In this document: positions 9,531-18,847 of the stretch, piece by piece
Numbering within the stretch: position 1 is the stretch's first letter
Layout of the letters: the number at the start of each line of letters is the position of its first letter
Assembly (NCBI RefSeq): GCF_012911005.2
Contig: NZ_WTVS01000007.1
Span: forward strand, 1 to 64,000
Direction: 5' to 3'
Length of the DNA stretch: 64,000 bases
Source: Aromatoleum toluolicum
GTDB taxonomy: Bacteria > Pseudomonadota > Gammaproteobacteria > Burkholderiales > Rhodocyclaceae
The notes under the pieces: generated by a model
The model's input: the letters and a program-made list of their open reading frames with translations, nothing else
What the model was told of the DNA's origin: nothing
Database searches by the model: none
Position numbers and translations under genes: made by a program

Positions 9531-9914
9531 TCAGCCGTGCTGGATGAGCTCGATCTTGTAGCCGTCCGGATCCTCGACGAAGGCGATGACCGTCGTGCCG
9601 TGCTTCATCGGACCTGCCTCGCGCACCACCTTCCCGCCGCGTGCCCGGATCTCATCGCAGGCACGGTACGCATCGGGTACCGCCAGCGCGATATGGCCGA
9701 AGGCATTGCCCATCTCGTAGGAATCAACGCCCCAGTTCCAGGTGAGTTCGATGACCGCCCCTTCGGACTCGTCCTGATAACCGACGAAGGCCAGGGTGAA
9801 CTTCCCCTCGGGGTAGTCATGGCGGCGCAGCAGCCGCATTCCGAGCACCTCGGTGTAGAACTTGATGGAACGATCGAGATCGCCGACACGCAGCATGGTG
9901 TGAAGCAGTTTCAT
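9531..9914 (-). CDS. gloA: Lactoylglutathione lyase (glyoxalase I)
   Basis: GloA isomerises the hemithioacetal of methylglyoxal and glutathione to S-lactoylglutathione in the cytoplasm. The 127-residue product has the four metal ligands of the E. coli enzyme at the same numbers: His5, Glu56, His74 and Glu122. The length and lack of an insertion fit the nickel-dependent bacterial class. The ATG at 9914 gives exactly the family N-terminus ([10 protein letters not shown]). It sits 14 bases after the stop of the metallohydrolase gene, so it is probably co-transcribed with the upstream genes on the minus strand. Confidence 0.96.
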   Translation of the reverse strand: MKLLHTMLRVGDLDRSIKFYTEVLGMRLLRRHDYPEGKFTLAFVGYQDESEGAVIELTWNWGVDSYEMGNAFGHIALAVPDAYRACDEIRARGGKVVREAGPMKHGTTVIAFVEDPDGYKIELIQHG

Positions 9915-9928
9915 TTCAGCAGTCCTCT

Positions 9929-10702
9929 TCAGTCTTCGGCAATGAGCGCCGCATCGGCGCCATCGATAACGGGCAACGCACGCCCGGCATCGCGTAGACG
10001 CACGCGCGCGGCCTTCCAGTCCGGATACAGCGCGTCGACCACGGCCCAGAACCGCGGCGAGTGGTTCATTTCCGCGAGATGTGCCACCTCGTGGGCGACG
10101 ACGTAGTCGATAAGCGTCGGCGAGAGATGGATCAGCCGCCAGTGCAGCCGGATACCGCTGCGGCTGCTGCAACTCCCCCAGCGCGTGCGGGCCGACGACA
10201 GACGCACCGCAGGCACCGCATGGCCGAGGCGGTAACAGAACTCCGCCACGCGCTCGCCAAACCAGGGCAGGGCGCGAGCCCGCAGGGCGCGGACAAGCGC
10301 CTGGCGTGCCCCCGGGCCGTCGGGTAACACAAGCTCTTCGACGCCGTCTGCACCGAGGCGCCAGCGCGCCGAGCGCCCCCCCTGCCCGAGGCGCATGCGG
10401 CACATCTCGCCCAGAAGCGGAAACAGGGCGCCATCCTCGACCATCATCACGGCCGGCGGAACCCGAACGGCGAGCTTCCCGAGCAGCCAATCATGGTGGC
10501 TGCGGATGAAACTGTCGATCTCCGCCTGCGTCGCGGGCCATGGCACGGCGACACGGACACCGCGGTGATCGACCTGCAGCGCGAAACTGCGTCGCGGAGA
10601 ACGCCGCAGCACGTATCCGAGATCCCGCTCACCCAGACGGATGCTGCGCGATTCCTCGCTCGCGGGGCGTGACTGGCGCAACAGGCCGGCCAGTCGGCTC
10701 AC
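9929..10702 (-). CDS. M48-type zinc metallohydrolase (YgjP/DUF45 family)
   Basis: This is a 257-residue member of the YgjP-like DUF45 family. The zinc motif HEVAHL (HExxH) is followed by HSPRFW, with a further conserved segment TRWGSCSS before it, which is the typical order. The biochemical substrate of the family is not established. I prefer the GTG start at 10702: it overlaps the upstream stop as GTGA and has AGGAG five bases before it. The ATG 15 bases upstream has no ribosome binding site. It probably forms an operon with the molybdopterin-domain gene and gloA. Confidence 0.85.
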   Translation of the reverse strand: MSRLAGLLRQSRPASEESRSIRLGERDLGYVLRRSPRRSFALQVDHRGVRVAVPWPATQAEIDSFIRSHHDWLLGKLAVRVPPAVMMVEDGALFPLLGEMCRMRLGQGGRSARWRLGADGVEELVLPDGPGARQALVRALRARALPWFGERVAEFCYRLGHAVPAVRLSSARTRWGSCSSRSGIRLHWRLIHLSPTLIDYVVAHEVAHLAEMNHSPRFWAVVDALYPDWKAARVRLRDAGRALPVIDGADAALIAED

Positions 10703-11451
10703 GCCTTCTCCTGCCATGCGTATCCGCGCGCACCGACCTCTGCACGGATGCGCGCCATCGCCGTCGCCACGCTCGCGGCGGGGCCTTTCACGCCGAGCTC
10801 GATGGTCCGGACCTCTCCCGGCGCAGTCGGCACGCTCGGCAGACTGAACAACTCCAGATCGGGAAACTCCGTCGACACGTACTCCATCAGATCGACCAGT
10901 TTTCCTTCCACCGCGTCCAGGACCGTGATCGCCGCTTCGGTGTAGTCATCTGCATGGTGCAGGTGACGAAACTGCGTATCCAGCACCCATTCGACCATCG
11001 GCCAGGCCATCACGGGGAACCCGGGCACGAAGTGATGCCCGCGGATCGAAAAACCCGGTACCTGGTTGTACGGATTCGGGATGATCGCGCTGCCCTGCGG
11101 ATAGGTTCCGAGTTGCAGGCGATGCGGCGTAATCTCGGCGCCGAATTTCTCGCGCAGGATCGCCTCGGCCTCGGGATGCAGCGCGAGTTCCAGGCCCAGT
11201 GCGGTCGCCGCGCACTGACGCGTGCGGTCATCCGGCGTGGCACCGATGCCACCGAAGCTGAACACGACATCGCCGGTTGCGAAGCTTTCACGCAGCGCCG
11301 CGACGAGCCGCTGCGCGTCGTCGCCGACGTAACGCGCCCAGGCAAGCCGGAGTCCGCGCGCGCCGAGCATCTCGACGAGTTTTGCCAGATGCTTGTCGCT
11401 GCGCCTGCCGGACAGGATTTCGTCGCCGATGATGATTGCGCCGAACGCCAT
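10699..11451 (-). CDS. Molybdopterin-binding domain protein (CinA N-terminal/MoaB-like)
   Basis: The 250-residue protein has the MoCF_biosynth fold seen in MoaB, MogA and the N-terminal half of CinA. Visible signatures are AIIIGDEILSGRRSDKH at the start, FSFGGIGATPDDRTRQ (the GGxGxTxDD substrate loop) and IPNPYNQVPGF. It lacks the C-terminal deamidase domain of full CinA, so a role in nicotinamide-nucleotide deamidation is not supported. Related stand-alone proteins are annotated only as competence/damage-inducible domain proteins. It starts 3 bases after the EI24 gene stop and overlaps the metallohydrolase gene downstream. Confidence 0.85.
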   Translation of the reverse strand: MAFGAIIIGDEILSGRRSDKHLAKLVEMLGARGLRLAWARYVGDDAQRLVAALRESFATGDVVFSFGGIGATPDDRTRQCAATALGLELALHPEAEAILREKFGAEITPHRLQLGTYPQGSAIIPNPYNQVPGFSIRGHHFVPGFPVMAWPMVEWVLDTQFRHLHHADDYTEAAITVLDAVEGKLVDLMEYVSTEFPDLELFSLPSVPTAPGEVRTIELGVKGPAASVATAMARIRAEVGARGYAWQEKA

Positions 11452-11454
11452 CCC

Positions 11455-12225
11455 TTACTCCCGCGACTGCGGCACGGGCGGGGCATCGAGGACGGTTACG
11501 CCCCGTTCGATGCGCTCACGCCGCAACGCCTCGAGCATGAGATGGACAAATGCAAGGCCGCAGAACGCGGGCGCCACGAGATTGACGAAGGGCACATAGG
11601 CAAGCAGTGCGCAACCTCCTCCAAGCAGGAGCATGGACGTCCGCTGCACCCGCGGCAGCCGCTTGAGTTCCTCACGGTCGGCATGCAGCATCAGAGCGTC
11701 ATAACCGAACGCACGCTGGTTCAACCACGCGGTCAATACGACAGACGCGACAAGCCCCGCCCCGGGTATCAGCCACAGCGGCAACGAAACGACCATGCCG
11801 AGCAGGAACAGCAGCCCGGCGATGATTGCATTCCACGCACTGCCCAGGTTCGAGCCGCCGCGACGCAACTCCAGCTCGCCATAATCCTTCAACGCTACCC
11901 GCTCGAGCATCAGCGGCAGCGCGAACACCGCGACCAGAAGCGCCGCGGTGACGTAGATCAGCGGCAGGAACGCCAGCGCGAGGGCGATCTCGACGACGAT
12001 CAGCGTCGCAGTCGCACCGATCTCCGACGTCGCGATCCATTCGCCGACAAAGGCCCATCCCTGGATCCAGCTCACGATCGTATCGACCAGCGTCGACCAC
12101 GACAGGACGGCAATCGTCATCCACACGACCAGGGCAACCAGGCTGGGCCACACGAGGTGGATGAATACTCCCTTTCGCCCGAGACTGCGCAACGCCCGAC
12201 CGAACGCAAGCAGGATCTCGCGCAT
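11455..12225 (-). CDS. EI24-domain inner membrane protein
   Basis: The 256-residue protein has four to six membrane segments, at about residues 22-44, 70-105, 133-155 and 205-235. The sequence pattern matches the EI24 family, which includes the CysZ sulfate transporters and eukaryotic etoposide-induced 2.4 proteins. In betaproteobacteria this gene usually sits beside a CinA-domain gene, as here, and its substrate is unknown. It begins 13 bases downstream of ffh on the same strand, so read-through from ffh is likely. I do not call it CysZ because the sulfur genes are 14 kb away and the similarity is only at family level. Confidence 0.8.
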   Translation of the reverse strand: MREILLAFGRALRSLGRKGVFIHLVWPSLVALVVWMTIAVLSWSTLVDTIVSWIQGWAFVGEWIATSEIGATATLIVVEIALALAFLPLIYVTAALLVAVFALPLMLERVALKDYGELELRRGGSNLGSAWNAIIAGLLFLLGMVVSLPLWLIPGAGLVASVVLTAWLNQRAFGYDALMLHADREELKRLPRVQRTSMLLLGGGCALLAYVPFVNLVAPAFCGLAFVHLMLEALRRERIERGVTVLDAPPVPQSRE

Positions 12226-12238
12226 CGCCCTTCTCCGC

Positions 12239-13597
12239 TCAGCGCATCATGCCGGGCAGCATGCCCTTCATGCCGCGCATCATCTTCTGCATGCCGCCCT
12301 TGGAGAACTGCTTCATGACCTTCTGCGTCTGCTCGAACTGATTGAGCAGGCGATTGACTTCCTGCACGGTCACCCCTGCCCCGGCAGCAATGCGGCGCTT
12401 GCGGCTCGCCTTGAGGAGTTCCGGCTTGGCGCGCTCGAGTGGCGTCATCGAATTGATGATGCCCTCGATCCGCCCGATCGCCTTCTCCTCAACGCCGCCC
12501 TGAAGCTTTCCGGCCATCTGCGAGAACTGCGCGGGCAACTTGTCCATCATCGAAGCAAGGCCGCCCATCTTGCGCATCTGGCCGATCTGCTCCTTGAAGT
12601 CGTTGAGGTCGAAGCCCTTGCCGGTCTTGAGCTTCTCGGCGAAGGCACGCGCTTTCTCCTCATCGACCCCGCGCCGCGCGTCCTCCACCAGACCGAGGAT
12701 GTCGCCCATGCCGAGAATCCGGCTGGCCATGCGCTCAGGGTGGAATTCCTCCAGGCCGGTGAGCTTCTCGCCCACGCCGGCGAACTTCAGCGGCTTGCCG
12801 GTCACGTGGCGAACGGACAGCGCCGCACCGCCGCGCGCATCGCCGTCGAGCTTGGTCAGCACGACACCGGTGAGGGGCAAGGCCTCGTTGAACGCGCGCG
12901 CCGTATTCACGGCGTCCTGGCCGAGCATCGCGTCGACCACGAACAATGTTTCCACGGGATTGATCGCGGCATGGATCGCCTTGATCTCGTCCATCATCGC
13001 CTGATCGATCGCGAGCCGACCGGCCGTATCGAACAGCACTACGTCATAGTAGTGGCGACGCGCATGATCGATGACCGCGAGGGCGATATCGACGGGTTTC
13101 TGGTCGGGCGTCGTCGGATAGAAATCGATCCCGGCCTGCGCGGAGACCGCCTTCAGCTGCTCGATTGCGGCGGGTCGATAGACGTCGGCCGAGACTGCGA
13201 GGACCTTCTTCTTCATCCGCTCGTGCAGCAGCTTGCCGAGCTTGCCGGTGGTGGTCGTCTTGCCCGCGCCCTGCAGGCCCGCCATCAGGATCACGGCCGG
13301 CGGCTGCGTCGCGAGGTTCAGACCGACGTGGGAACCGCCCATCAGGGCCTTCAGTTCGTCGTGCACCACCCCCACAAGGGCCTGGCCGGGCGTCAGCGAC
13401 CCGACGACTTCCTGGCCGACGGCCTTCTCCTTCACCCGCGCGATGAAGTCCTTGACCACAGGCAGAGCCACGTCAGCCTCGAGGAGCGCAAGGCGCACCT
13501 CGCGCATTGCATCCTGGATATTGTCTTCGGTGAGGCGTGCCTGGCCACGCAGGGTCTTGACGACCTTGGAGAGGCGCTGAGTGAGATTGTCGAGCAT
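12239..13597 (-). CDS. ffh: Signal recognition particle protein Ffh
   Basis: Ffh is the GTPase that binds 4.5S RNA and signal anchors and delivers ribosomes to FtsY. The 452-residue product has the N-domain helical bundle (residues 1-90), a GTPase with the P-loop GLQGAGKTTT near residue 105, DTAGRL near 190 and TKLDGDARGG near 250, and a Met-rich M domain ending GMKGMLPGMM. The ATG at 13597 (MLDNLTQRLS) matches the family start; the longer frame upstream would run into the promoter region. It is divergent from the ypjD-type gene, as in E. coli. Confidence 0.98.
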   Translation of the reverse strand: MLDNLTQRLSKVVKTLRGQARLTEDNIQDAMREVRLALLEADVALPVVKDFIARVKEKAVGQEVVGSLTPGQALVGVVHDELKALMGGSHVGLNLATQPPAVILMAGLQGAGKTTTTGKLGKLLHERMKKKVLAVSADVYRPAAIEQLKAVSAQAGIDFYPTTPDQKPVDIALAVIDHARRHYYDVVLFDTAGRLAIDQAMMDEIKAIHAAINPVETLFVVDAMLGQDAVNTARAFNEALPLTGVVLTKLDGDARGGAALSVRHVTGKPLKFAGVGEKLTGLEEFHPERMASRILGMGDILGLVEDARRGVDEEKARAFAEKLKTGKGFDLNDFKEQIGQMRKMGGLASMMDKLPAQFSQMAGKLQGGVEEKAIGRIEGIINSMTPLERAKPELLKASRKRRIAAGAGVTVQEVNRLLNQFEQTQKVMKQFSKGGMQKMMRGMKGMLPGMMR

Positions 13598-13639
13598 ATT
13601 GGCTGGGGCCCTAGGCCTTGGAGTAAACTGCGGGGAACT

Positions 13640-14467
13640 ATGCAAACCATTCTACTTCATCTGTTCGCCGCGACGCTCTACGCGGTACTGGGTGCCCACT
13701 TCTGGCGAGTCACGGCACAGGCAGCGCCGAATCAGCCGAGGCGCAGCATGTCGACCGCGGAACGGCTCACGATGTTCGGCGCGATCCTTGCCCATGGCTG
13801 GGCACTGCAGGGAGAACTGTTCCCCGGCGAAGGCATGCGTTTCGGCTTCGGGTTCGCCGTATCGCTGGTCATCTGGCTGGCGGTGTGCTTTTACTGGATC
13901 GAGACTTTCTACGCCCGCCTCGACGGCCTCCACGGCGTCGTCGTCGCCGCTGGCGTGGCAGGCAGCCTGCTGCCCCTCGGCTTTCCGGGGCAGCATATCC
14001 TCGTGAATGCCGGCAGCCCCGGATTCCGCGCCCACTTCATCATGGCGATGCTCGCCTACAGCGTATTCACGCTGGCAGCCCTGCACGCGATGCTGATGGC
14101 CATCGCGGAGCGGCAGCTGCACAGCGGACGGCTCACCAGGACGTTCGCGAACCTGCCCCCGCTTCTGACGATGGAGACGCTCCTGTTCCGCCTGATCGGA
14201 ATCGCGTTCATCCTGCTGACGCTCACACTGAGCTCGGGGGTTGTGTTCTCGGAAGCACTATTCGGACAAGCCTTCCGCCTCGACCACAAGACGGTCTTCG
14301 CAATCGTTTCGTGGCTGCTTTTCGGAGCCCTGCTCGTCGGACGGCGCGTCTGGGGCTGGCGCGGACGCGTCGCGCTGCGCTGGACGCTGGCCGGCTTCAT
14401 TGCGCTGGTGCTTGCGTACGTCGGCAGCCGTTTCGTACTCGAGGTGCTTCTCGGACGCACCTCCTGA
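13640..14467 (+). CDS. ypjD: Cytochrome c assembly/HemX-type inner membrane protein (YpjD)
   Basis: This is a 275-residue polytopic protein with about eight membrane segments. It belongs to the CcmC/CcsA-like cytochrome c assembly family, of which YpjD/HemX is a divergent branch. Histidines on the periplasmic side (SPGFRAHF, RLDHKTVF) are of the kind used for haem binding in the family. The ATG at 13640 is 42 bases from the divergent ffh start, and GGGGAA precedes it. The neighbourhood ffh/ypjD is conserved in gammaproteobacteria and supports the assignment. The function of YpjD is not well defined; a role in divalent cation export or haem handling has been suggested. Confidence 0.85.
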   Translation: MQTILLHLFAATLYAVLGAHFWRVTAQAAPNQPRRSMSTAERLTMFGAILAHGWALQGELFPGEGMRFGFGFAVSLVIWLAVCFYWIETFYARLDGLHGVVVAAGVAGSLLPLGFPGQHILVNAGSPGFRAHFIMAMLAYSVFTLAALHAMLMAIAERQLHSGRLTRTFANLPPLLTMETLLFRLIGIAFILLTLTLSSGVVFSEALFGQAFRLDHKTVFAIVSWLLFGALLVGRRVWGWRGRVALRWTLAGFIALVLAYVGSRFVLEVLLGRTS

Positions 14468-14570
14468 TCCCGGACAGGCGGCCCGGACTGCCGCCAGACG
14501 TATCGACCGCGGCCTTTACAATTCATTACGCGGCGGGCAAGATCAAATGTCAGTTAGCTAAGACCGGGAC

Positions 14571-16286
14571 ATGGCAGCAAACCCCCAGACCGCCCTGAGC
14601 GGACTCGCGCGAGCACTGATCCAGCACGGCCGGCTCTCCGAAGCCGATGCGGTGGCGTGCACCAAGAGCGCGGCAGCCGTCCCGAACGGCTTCATCCTCG
14701 AACTTGCGCAGCGCAAGCTCCTGAACACCAAGGCCGTAGCCTGGTTCGCAGCCGAAACTTTCGGCTATCCGCTGCTCGATATCTCGTCGGTGGATCGCGC
14801 CAGCATCCCCCGCGACGCGATCGACCGCAAGCTGATGGCCAAGCATCAGGTCGTCGCGCTGGGCAAGCGCCAGAATCGCCTCACCGTTGCGACGGCCGAC
14901 CCGTCCAACATGCGCGCGCTCGACGAGATCCGCTTCCAGACCGGAATGCAGGTCGACCTCATCGTCGTCGAAGCCGACCGCCTGGCACGCCTCGCCGAAA
15001 CACTGTCCGAATCGACCGAAGACACGCTCAAGGATTTGACGGGCGAAGAATTCGACATGGACCTCCTGCAGGACCAGGAGACCGCGGAGCAGGCAAGCGA
15101 GGACGCCTCAGCGGAAGTCGATGACGCCCCGGTCGTCAAGTTCATCCAGAAGGTCCTGATCGACGCGATCAACGAAGGCGCATCCGACATCCACTTCGAG
15201 CCGTACGAGAAGTACTACCGGATCCGCGTCCGTACCGACGGCATCCTGCGGGAAATAGCGCAGCCGCCGCTGATCCTGAAGGAAAAGATCGCGGCACGCA
15301 TCAAGGTCATCTCGCGTCTGGACATCTCCGAGAAGCGCATCCCCCAGGACGGACGCATGAAGCTCGTCCTGTCCAAGAACAAGTCGATCGATTTCCGCGT
15401 GTCGTCGCTGCCGACCCTGCATGGCGAAAAGATCGTAATGCGTATTCTCGATGCATCCTCGGCGATGCTGGGGGTCGACGCGCTCGGTTACGAGCCGGAA
15501 CAGAAGAAAGTGCTGCTCGACGCGATCGAGCGTCCGTACGGGATGATTCTCGTGACCGGCCCAACCGGCTCGGGCAAGACCGTGTCGCTGTACACCTGCC
15601 TCAACATCCTGAACAAGCCGGGCGTTAACATCTCGACCGCCGAGGATCCCGCGGAAATCAACCTGGCCGGCATCAATCAGGTCAACGTGAACGACAAGGC
15701 CGGTCTGACCTTCGCCGCGTCGCTTCGCGCCTTTCTGCGTCAGGATCCGGACGTGATCATGGTCGGCGAAATCCGCGACCTCGAGACCGCCGAAATCTCG
15801 ATCAAGGCGGCGCAGACCGGCCACCTGGTGCTATCGACGCTGCACACCAACGACGCCCCGACCACGCTCGAGCGCCTGCGCAACATGGGCGTCGCGCCGT
15901 TCAACATCGCATCCTCCGTAATCCTGATCACCGCACAGCGCCTGGCGCGACGGCTGTGCACGTGCAAGCAGCCGGTGGACATCCCGGTCGAAGCCCTGCT
16001 CGAAGCGGGATTCAGCGGCGAAGACCTCGACGGCAGCTGGCGCCCGTATGGCCCTGTCGGGTGCGAGCGCTGCAAGGGCAGCGGCTACAAGGGGCGCCTG
16101 GGTATCTACCAGGTCATGCCCATTTCCGAAGAAATTGCCCATATCATCATGACTAACGGCAATTCGATGGACATCGCGGCTCAAGCTCAGCGCGAAGGCG
16201 TGCGCGACCTGCGCCAGTCCGGTCTGCTGAAAGTGAAACAGGGTGCGACCTCGCTCGAGGAAGTGCTCGCCACAACCAACGAATAG
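14571..16286 (+). CDS. pilB: Type IV pilus extension ATPase PilB
   Basis: PilB is the hexameric cytoplasmic ATPase that drives pilin polymerisation. The 571-residue product has the N-terminal MshEN domain (residues 20-150), then the GspE-type ATPase: Walker A GPTGSGKT near 329-336, the Asp box (EDPAEINLAG), Walker B DPDVIMVGEIRD near 391 and the His box (STLHTNDAPTTLERL). A tetracysteine zinc site is present (CTCK near 463 and CERCKGSG near 497). The order pilB-pilC-pilD with short gaps is the standard pilus assembly operon. A weak hairpin but no clear promoter is visible in the 103 bases before it. Confidence 0.97.
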   Translation: MAANPQTALSGLARALIQHGRLSEADAVACTKSAAAVPNGFILELAQRKLLNTKAVAWFAAETFGYPLLDISSVDRASIPRDAIDRKLMAKHQVVALGKRQNRLTVATADPSNMRALDEIRFQTGMQVDLIVVEADRLARLAETLSESTEDTLKDLTGEEFDMDLLQDQETAEQASEDASAEVDDAPVVKFIQKVLIDAINEGASDIHFEPYEKYYRIRVRTDGILREIAQPPLILKEKIAARIKVISRLDISEKRIPQDGRMKLVLSKNKSIDFRVSSLPTLHGEKIVMRILDASSAMLGVDALGYEPEQKKVLLDAIERPYGMILVTGPTGSGKTVSLYTCLNILNKPGVNISTAEDPAEINLAGINQVNVNDKAGLTFAASLRAFLRQDPDVIMVGEIRDLETAEISIKAAQTGHLVLSTLHTNDAPTTLERLRNMGVAPFNIASSVILITAQRLARRLCTCKQPVDIPVEALLEAGFSGEDLDGSWRPYGPVGCERCKGSGYKGRLGIYQVMPISEEIAHIIMTNGNSMDIAAQAQREGVRDLRQSGLLKVKQGATSLEEVLATTNE

Positions 16287-16302
16287 GGAACATCGAAAGC
16301 TC

Positions 16303-17535
16303 ATGGCGACCACCACCCGAGCCAGAGGCGCCGCCACCGGCCCCAAGGAAACCCTCTACACGTGGGAGGGCAAGGACAAGAACGGCAAGCAGGTGCGCGG
16401 CGAAATGCGCGCGAGCGGCGAATCGGTCGTTCAGGCCACGCTGCGCCGTCAGGGCGTGCAGGTCCTCAAGGTCAAGAAGGCCAAGATGTCCCGGGGCCAC
16501 AAGATCACCGACAAGGACATCGCGCTGTTTACGCGCCAGCTGGCGACGATGATGAAGTCCGGCGTCCCGCTGCTGCAGGCCTTCGACATCGGCATCAAGG
16601 GGTCCGGCAACCCCAGCCTGGCGCGACTGTTGAACGAGGTACGCAACGACGTCGAAACCGGTTCCAGCCTCTCCCAGGCCTTCAGCAGGCATCCCGTGTA
16701 TTTCGACAAGCTGTTCTGCAACCTCGTCGGAGCCGGCGAGCAGGCAGGTATTCTCGACGGACTTCTCGACCGCATCGCGACCTACAAGGAAAAAATCCTC
16801 GCGATCAAGGGCAAGATCAAGTCCGCGATGTTCTACCCGATGGCGGTCATTGTGGTCGCGGCGATCGTCGTGACCGTGATCATGCTGTTCGTAGTGCCCG
16901 AGTTCAAGAAGGTGTTCGCGAGCTTCGGCGCCGAACTGCCCGCCCCGACGATGATGGTGATCGGAATCTCCGACGCCTTCGTCGCGTACTGGTACATCAT
17001 ATTCGGCATCATTGCCGGGGTGATCACCGCGATCAGTTACACATACAAGCGCTCGACGGCGATGCAGATCGCACTCGACCGGATAATACTCAAGCTGCCC
17101 GTCGTCGGCGAGATCGTCCTGAAGGCAACGATCGCGCGCTGGACGCGCACGCTGTCGACGATGTTCGCGGCAGGCGTGCCGCTCGTCGAAGCCCTCGAGT
17201 CGGTCGGGGGAGCCGCGGGCAACTACGTGTACCTGACGGCAACCAAGCAGATCCAGACCGAGGTCAGCACCGGCACCAGCCTGACGGTAGCGATGCAGAA
17301 CTCCAACGTCTTTCCCAGCATGGTCGTGCAGATGGTCTCGATCGGCGAGGAGTCGGGCCAACTCGACGCGATGCTCGGCAAGGTTGCCGACTTCTTCGAA
17401 CAGGAAGTGGACGATGCGGTCGCCGGCCTGTCGACCCTGCTCGAGCCGCTCATCATGGTCTTCCTCGGCGTGGTCATCGGCGGCCTCGTCGTCGCGATGT
17501 ACCTGCCGATCTTCAAGCTCGGCCAGGTCGTCTGA
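16303..17535 (+). CDS. pilC: Type IV pilus inner membrane platform protein PilC
   Basis: PilC is the inner membrane platform on which PilB acts. The 410-residue product has two GspF domains (about residues 70-195 and 275-400) and three to four membrane helices, near 175-198, 222-246 and 380-402. The segment GVPLLQAFDIG and its repeat GVPLVEALESV mark the two copies. I chose the ATG at 16303 because AGGGAA lies 12 bases before it and the product starts MATTTRARG; a frame extending back into pilB is unlikely to be used. Confidence 0.96.
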   Translation: MATTTRARGAATGPKETLYTWEGKDKNGKQVRGEMRASGESVVQATLRRQGVQVLKVKKAKMSRGHKITDKDIALFTRQLATMMKSGVPLLQAFDIGIKGSGNPSLARLLNEVRNDVETGSSLSQAFSRHPVYFDKLFCNLVGAGEQAGILDGLLDRIATYKEKILAIKGKIKSAMFYPMAVIVVAAIVVTVIMLFVVPEFKKVFASFGAELPAPTMMVIGISDAFVAYWYIIFGIIAGVITAISYTYKRSTAMQIALDRIILKLPVVGEIVLKATIARWTRTLSTMFAAGVPLVEALESVGGAAGNYVYLTATKQIQTEVSTGTSLTVAMQNSNVFPSMVVQMVSIGEESGQLDAMLGKVADFFEQEVDDAVAGLSTLLEPLIMVFLGVVIGGLVVAMYLPIFKLGQVV

Positions 17536-17543
17536 CCCCTCCC

Positions 17544-17573
17544 TGCCGCCCGGCGCGCACATGCCGGGCGGCA
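17544..17573 (+). repeat. Strong inverted repeat between pilC and pilD
   Basis: An 11-bp perfect stem (17544-17554 with 17563-17573) around an 8-base loop fills most of the 54-base pilC-pilD gap. It is almost pure G+C and is not followed by a T-run, so it is not a classical terminator. It may act as an mRNA processing or stability element that sets pilD expression relative to pilBC. Confidence 0.6.
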
Positions 17574-17589
17574 CCACGCAAGCCCTCCC

Positions 17590-18441
17590 ATGCCAGACTT
17601 CCTCCGCGACCCGCTCCTGTTCACCTTCCTCGCAACGCTTCTCGGCCTTTTCGTCGGCAGTTTCCTGAACGTCGTGATCCATCGCCTGCCGCAGATGATG
17701 GAGCGCGAATGGCATGCACAGGCCGCGGAATTGCGCAACGAGCCCTCCCCGCAGCAGGACACGTTCAACCTCGCCACCCCACGCTCGCGCTGCCCGCACT
17801 GCGGGCACATGATCACGGCACTCGAGAACATCCCGGTCGTGAGCTACCTGATGCTGCGGGGGCGCTGCCGCCATTGCAGCGCGTCCATCAGCCGCCGCTA
17901 TCCCATCGTCGAGATGCTGACGGCCGTCCTGTCGGGCTACGCCGCCTGGCATTTCGGTTTCGGCCTTGCGGCACTTGGCGCCCTGGCCTTCGTCTGGACG
18001 ATGATCGCGCTCGCCTTCATCGACCTCGACACCCAGCTTCTACCCGACAGCCTGACGCTGCCCCTGCTCTGGCTGGGACTCGCGCTCAACCTCACCGGCA
18101 CCTATACGGACATTTCGGCGAGCGTGATCGGTGCGATGGCCGGCTACCTTGCGCTGTGGTCGGTGTACTGGCTGTTCAAGCTCGCGACCGGCAAGGAAGG
18201 CATGGGCTATGGCGACTTCAAGCTGCTTGCCGCGATCGGGGCGTGGCTGGGATGGCAGATGCTGCCACTGACGATCCTATTCTCGTCGCTGGTGGGTGCA
18301 GCGGTTGGCATCGGCCTGATCGTGTTCGCGCGCCACGGCCGCAACGTCCCCATCCCGTTCGGCCCCTATCTCGCTGCGGCGGGCGTGCTGGCGATGTTCT
18401 GGGGGCAGACCCTGACGGAGCTCTATCTCGGCAAGCTCTGA
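17590..18441 (+). CDS. pilD: Prepilin leader peptidase/N-methyltransferase PilD
   Basis: PilD cleaves type IV prepilin leaders and methylates the new N-terminal residue. The 283-residue polytopic protein has the N-terminal zinc site (Cys68, Cys71, Cys93, Cys96) and the two aspartate-protease motifs: Asp145 in AFIDLDTQLLPD and Asp209 in GYGDFKLL. It is bifunctional by sequence. The usual downstream partners coaE and yacG/zapD are not present; instead a 130-base gap leads to fmdB. Confidence 0.97.
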   Translation: MPDFLRDPLLFTFLATLLGLFVGSFLNVVIHRLPQMMEREWHAQAAELRNEPSPQQDTFNLATPRSRCPHCGHMITALENIPVVSYLMLRGRCRHCSASISRRYPIVEMLTAVLSGYAAWHFGFGLAALGALAFVWTMIALAFIDLDTQLLPDSLTLPLLWLGLALNLTGTYTDISASVIGAMAGYLALWSVYWLFKLATGKEGMGYGDFKLLAAIGAWLGWQMLPLTILFSSLVGAAVGIGLIVFARHGRNVPIPFGPYLAAAGVLAMFWGQTLTELYLGKL

Positions 18442-18571
18442 CACGGGCTTGAAGACCCGCCAGGTGCCCCCAAATGGGGCAAGAGCCGCCTTGCTCGCGC
18501 GCGACCGGTGGCTCCCTTCTCGCCAATGCTGCGTTGCGCTAGACTTAGACGCTTGATTTCCGGAGGTTGCC

Positions 18572-18832
18572 ATGCCCATTTATGAATATCGTTGCGACAG
18601 CTGCGGGTTCCAGAAAGAACATCTCCAGAAGATGAGCGACGAGCCGCTAACCGTCTGCCCGTCCTGCAACACGGGCAGCTATCAGAAGCTGCTCTCCGCA
18701 GCCGGCTTCCAGCTGAAGGGCACCGGCTGGTATGCGACGGATTTCAAGGGCGGCAGTTCCACCCCGGCGAAGGCCGAACCCGCCGCTGCGCCGGCTGGCT
18801 GCGGTGGCGCTTGCGCCTGCCACCCGGGTTGA
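18572..18832 (+). CDS. FmdB-family zinc ribbon protein
   Basis: The 86-residue protein starts with MPIYEYRCDSCGF, the signature of the FmdB/CxxC_CxxC_SSSS family. A zinc ribbon is formed by CDSC and CPSC, and a Gly/Cys-rich tail (GCGGACACHPG) follows. The original association was with formamidase regulation, but the general function is unknown. The start has GGAGGT seven bases upstream. It is followed after 15 bases by the DUF502 gene and then aspS, a common order in betaproteobacteria. Confidence 0.92.
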   Translation: MPIYEYRCDSCGFQKEHLQKMSDEPLTVCPSCNTGSYQKLLSAAGFQLKGTGWYATDFKGGSSTPAKAEPAAAPAGCGGACACHPG

Positions 18833-18847
18833 GGGCGACCGCGGCAC

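Noticed and set aside
10540-12318. Plus-strand open frame of about 590 codons opposite the molybdopterin-domain and EI24 genes.
   Set aside because: The minus-strand genes have clear families and operon spacing; the plus frame is a GC shadow.
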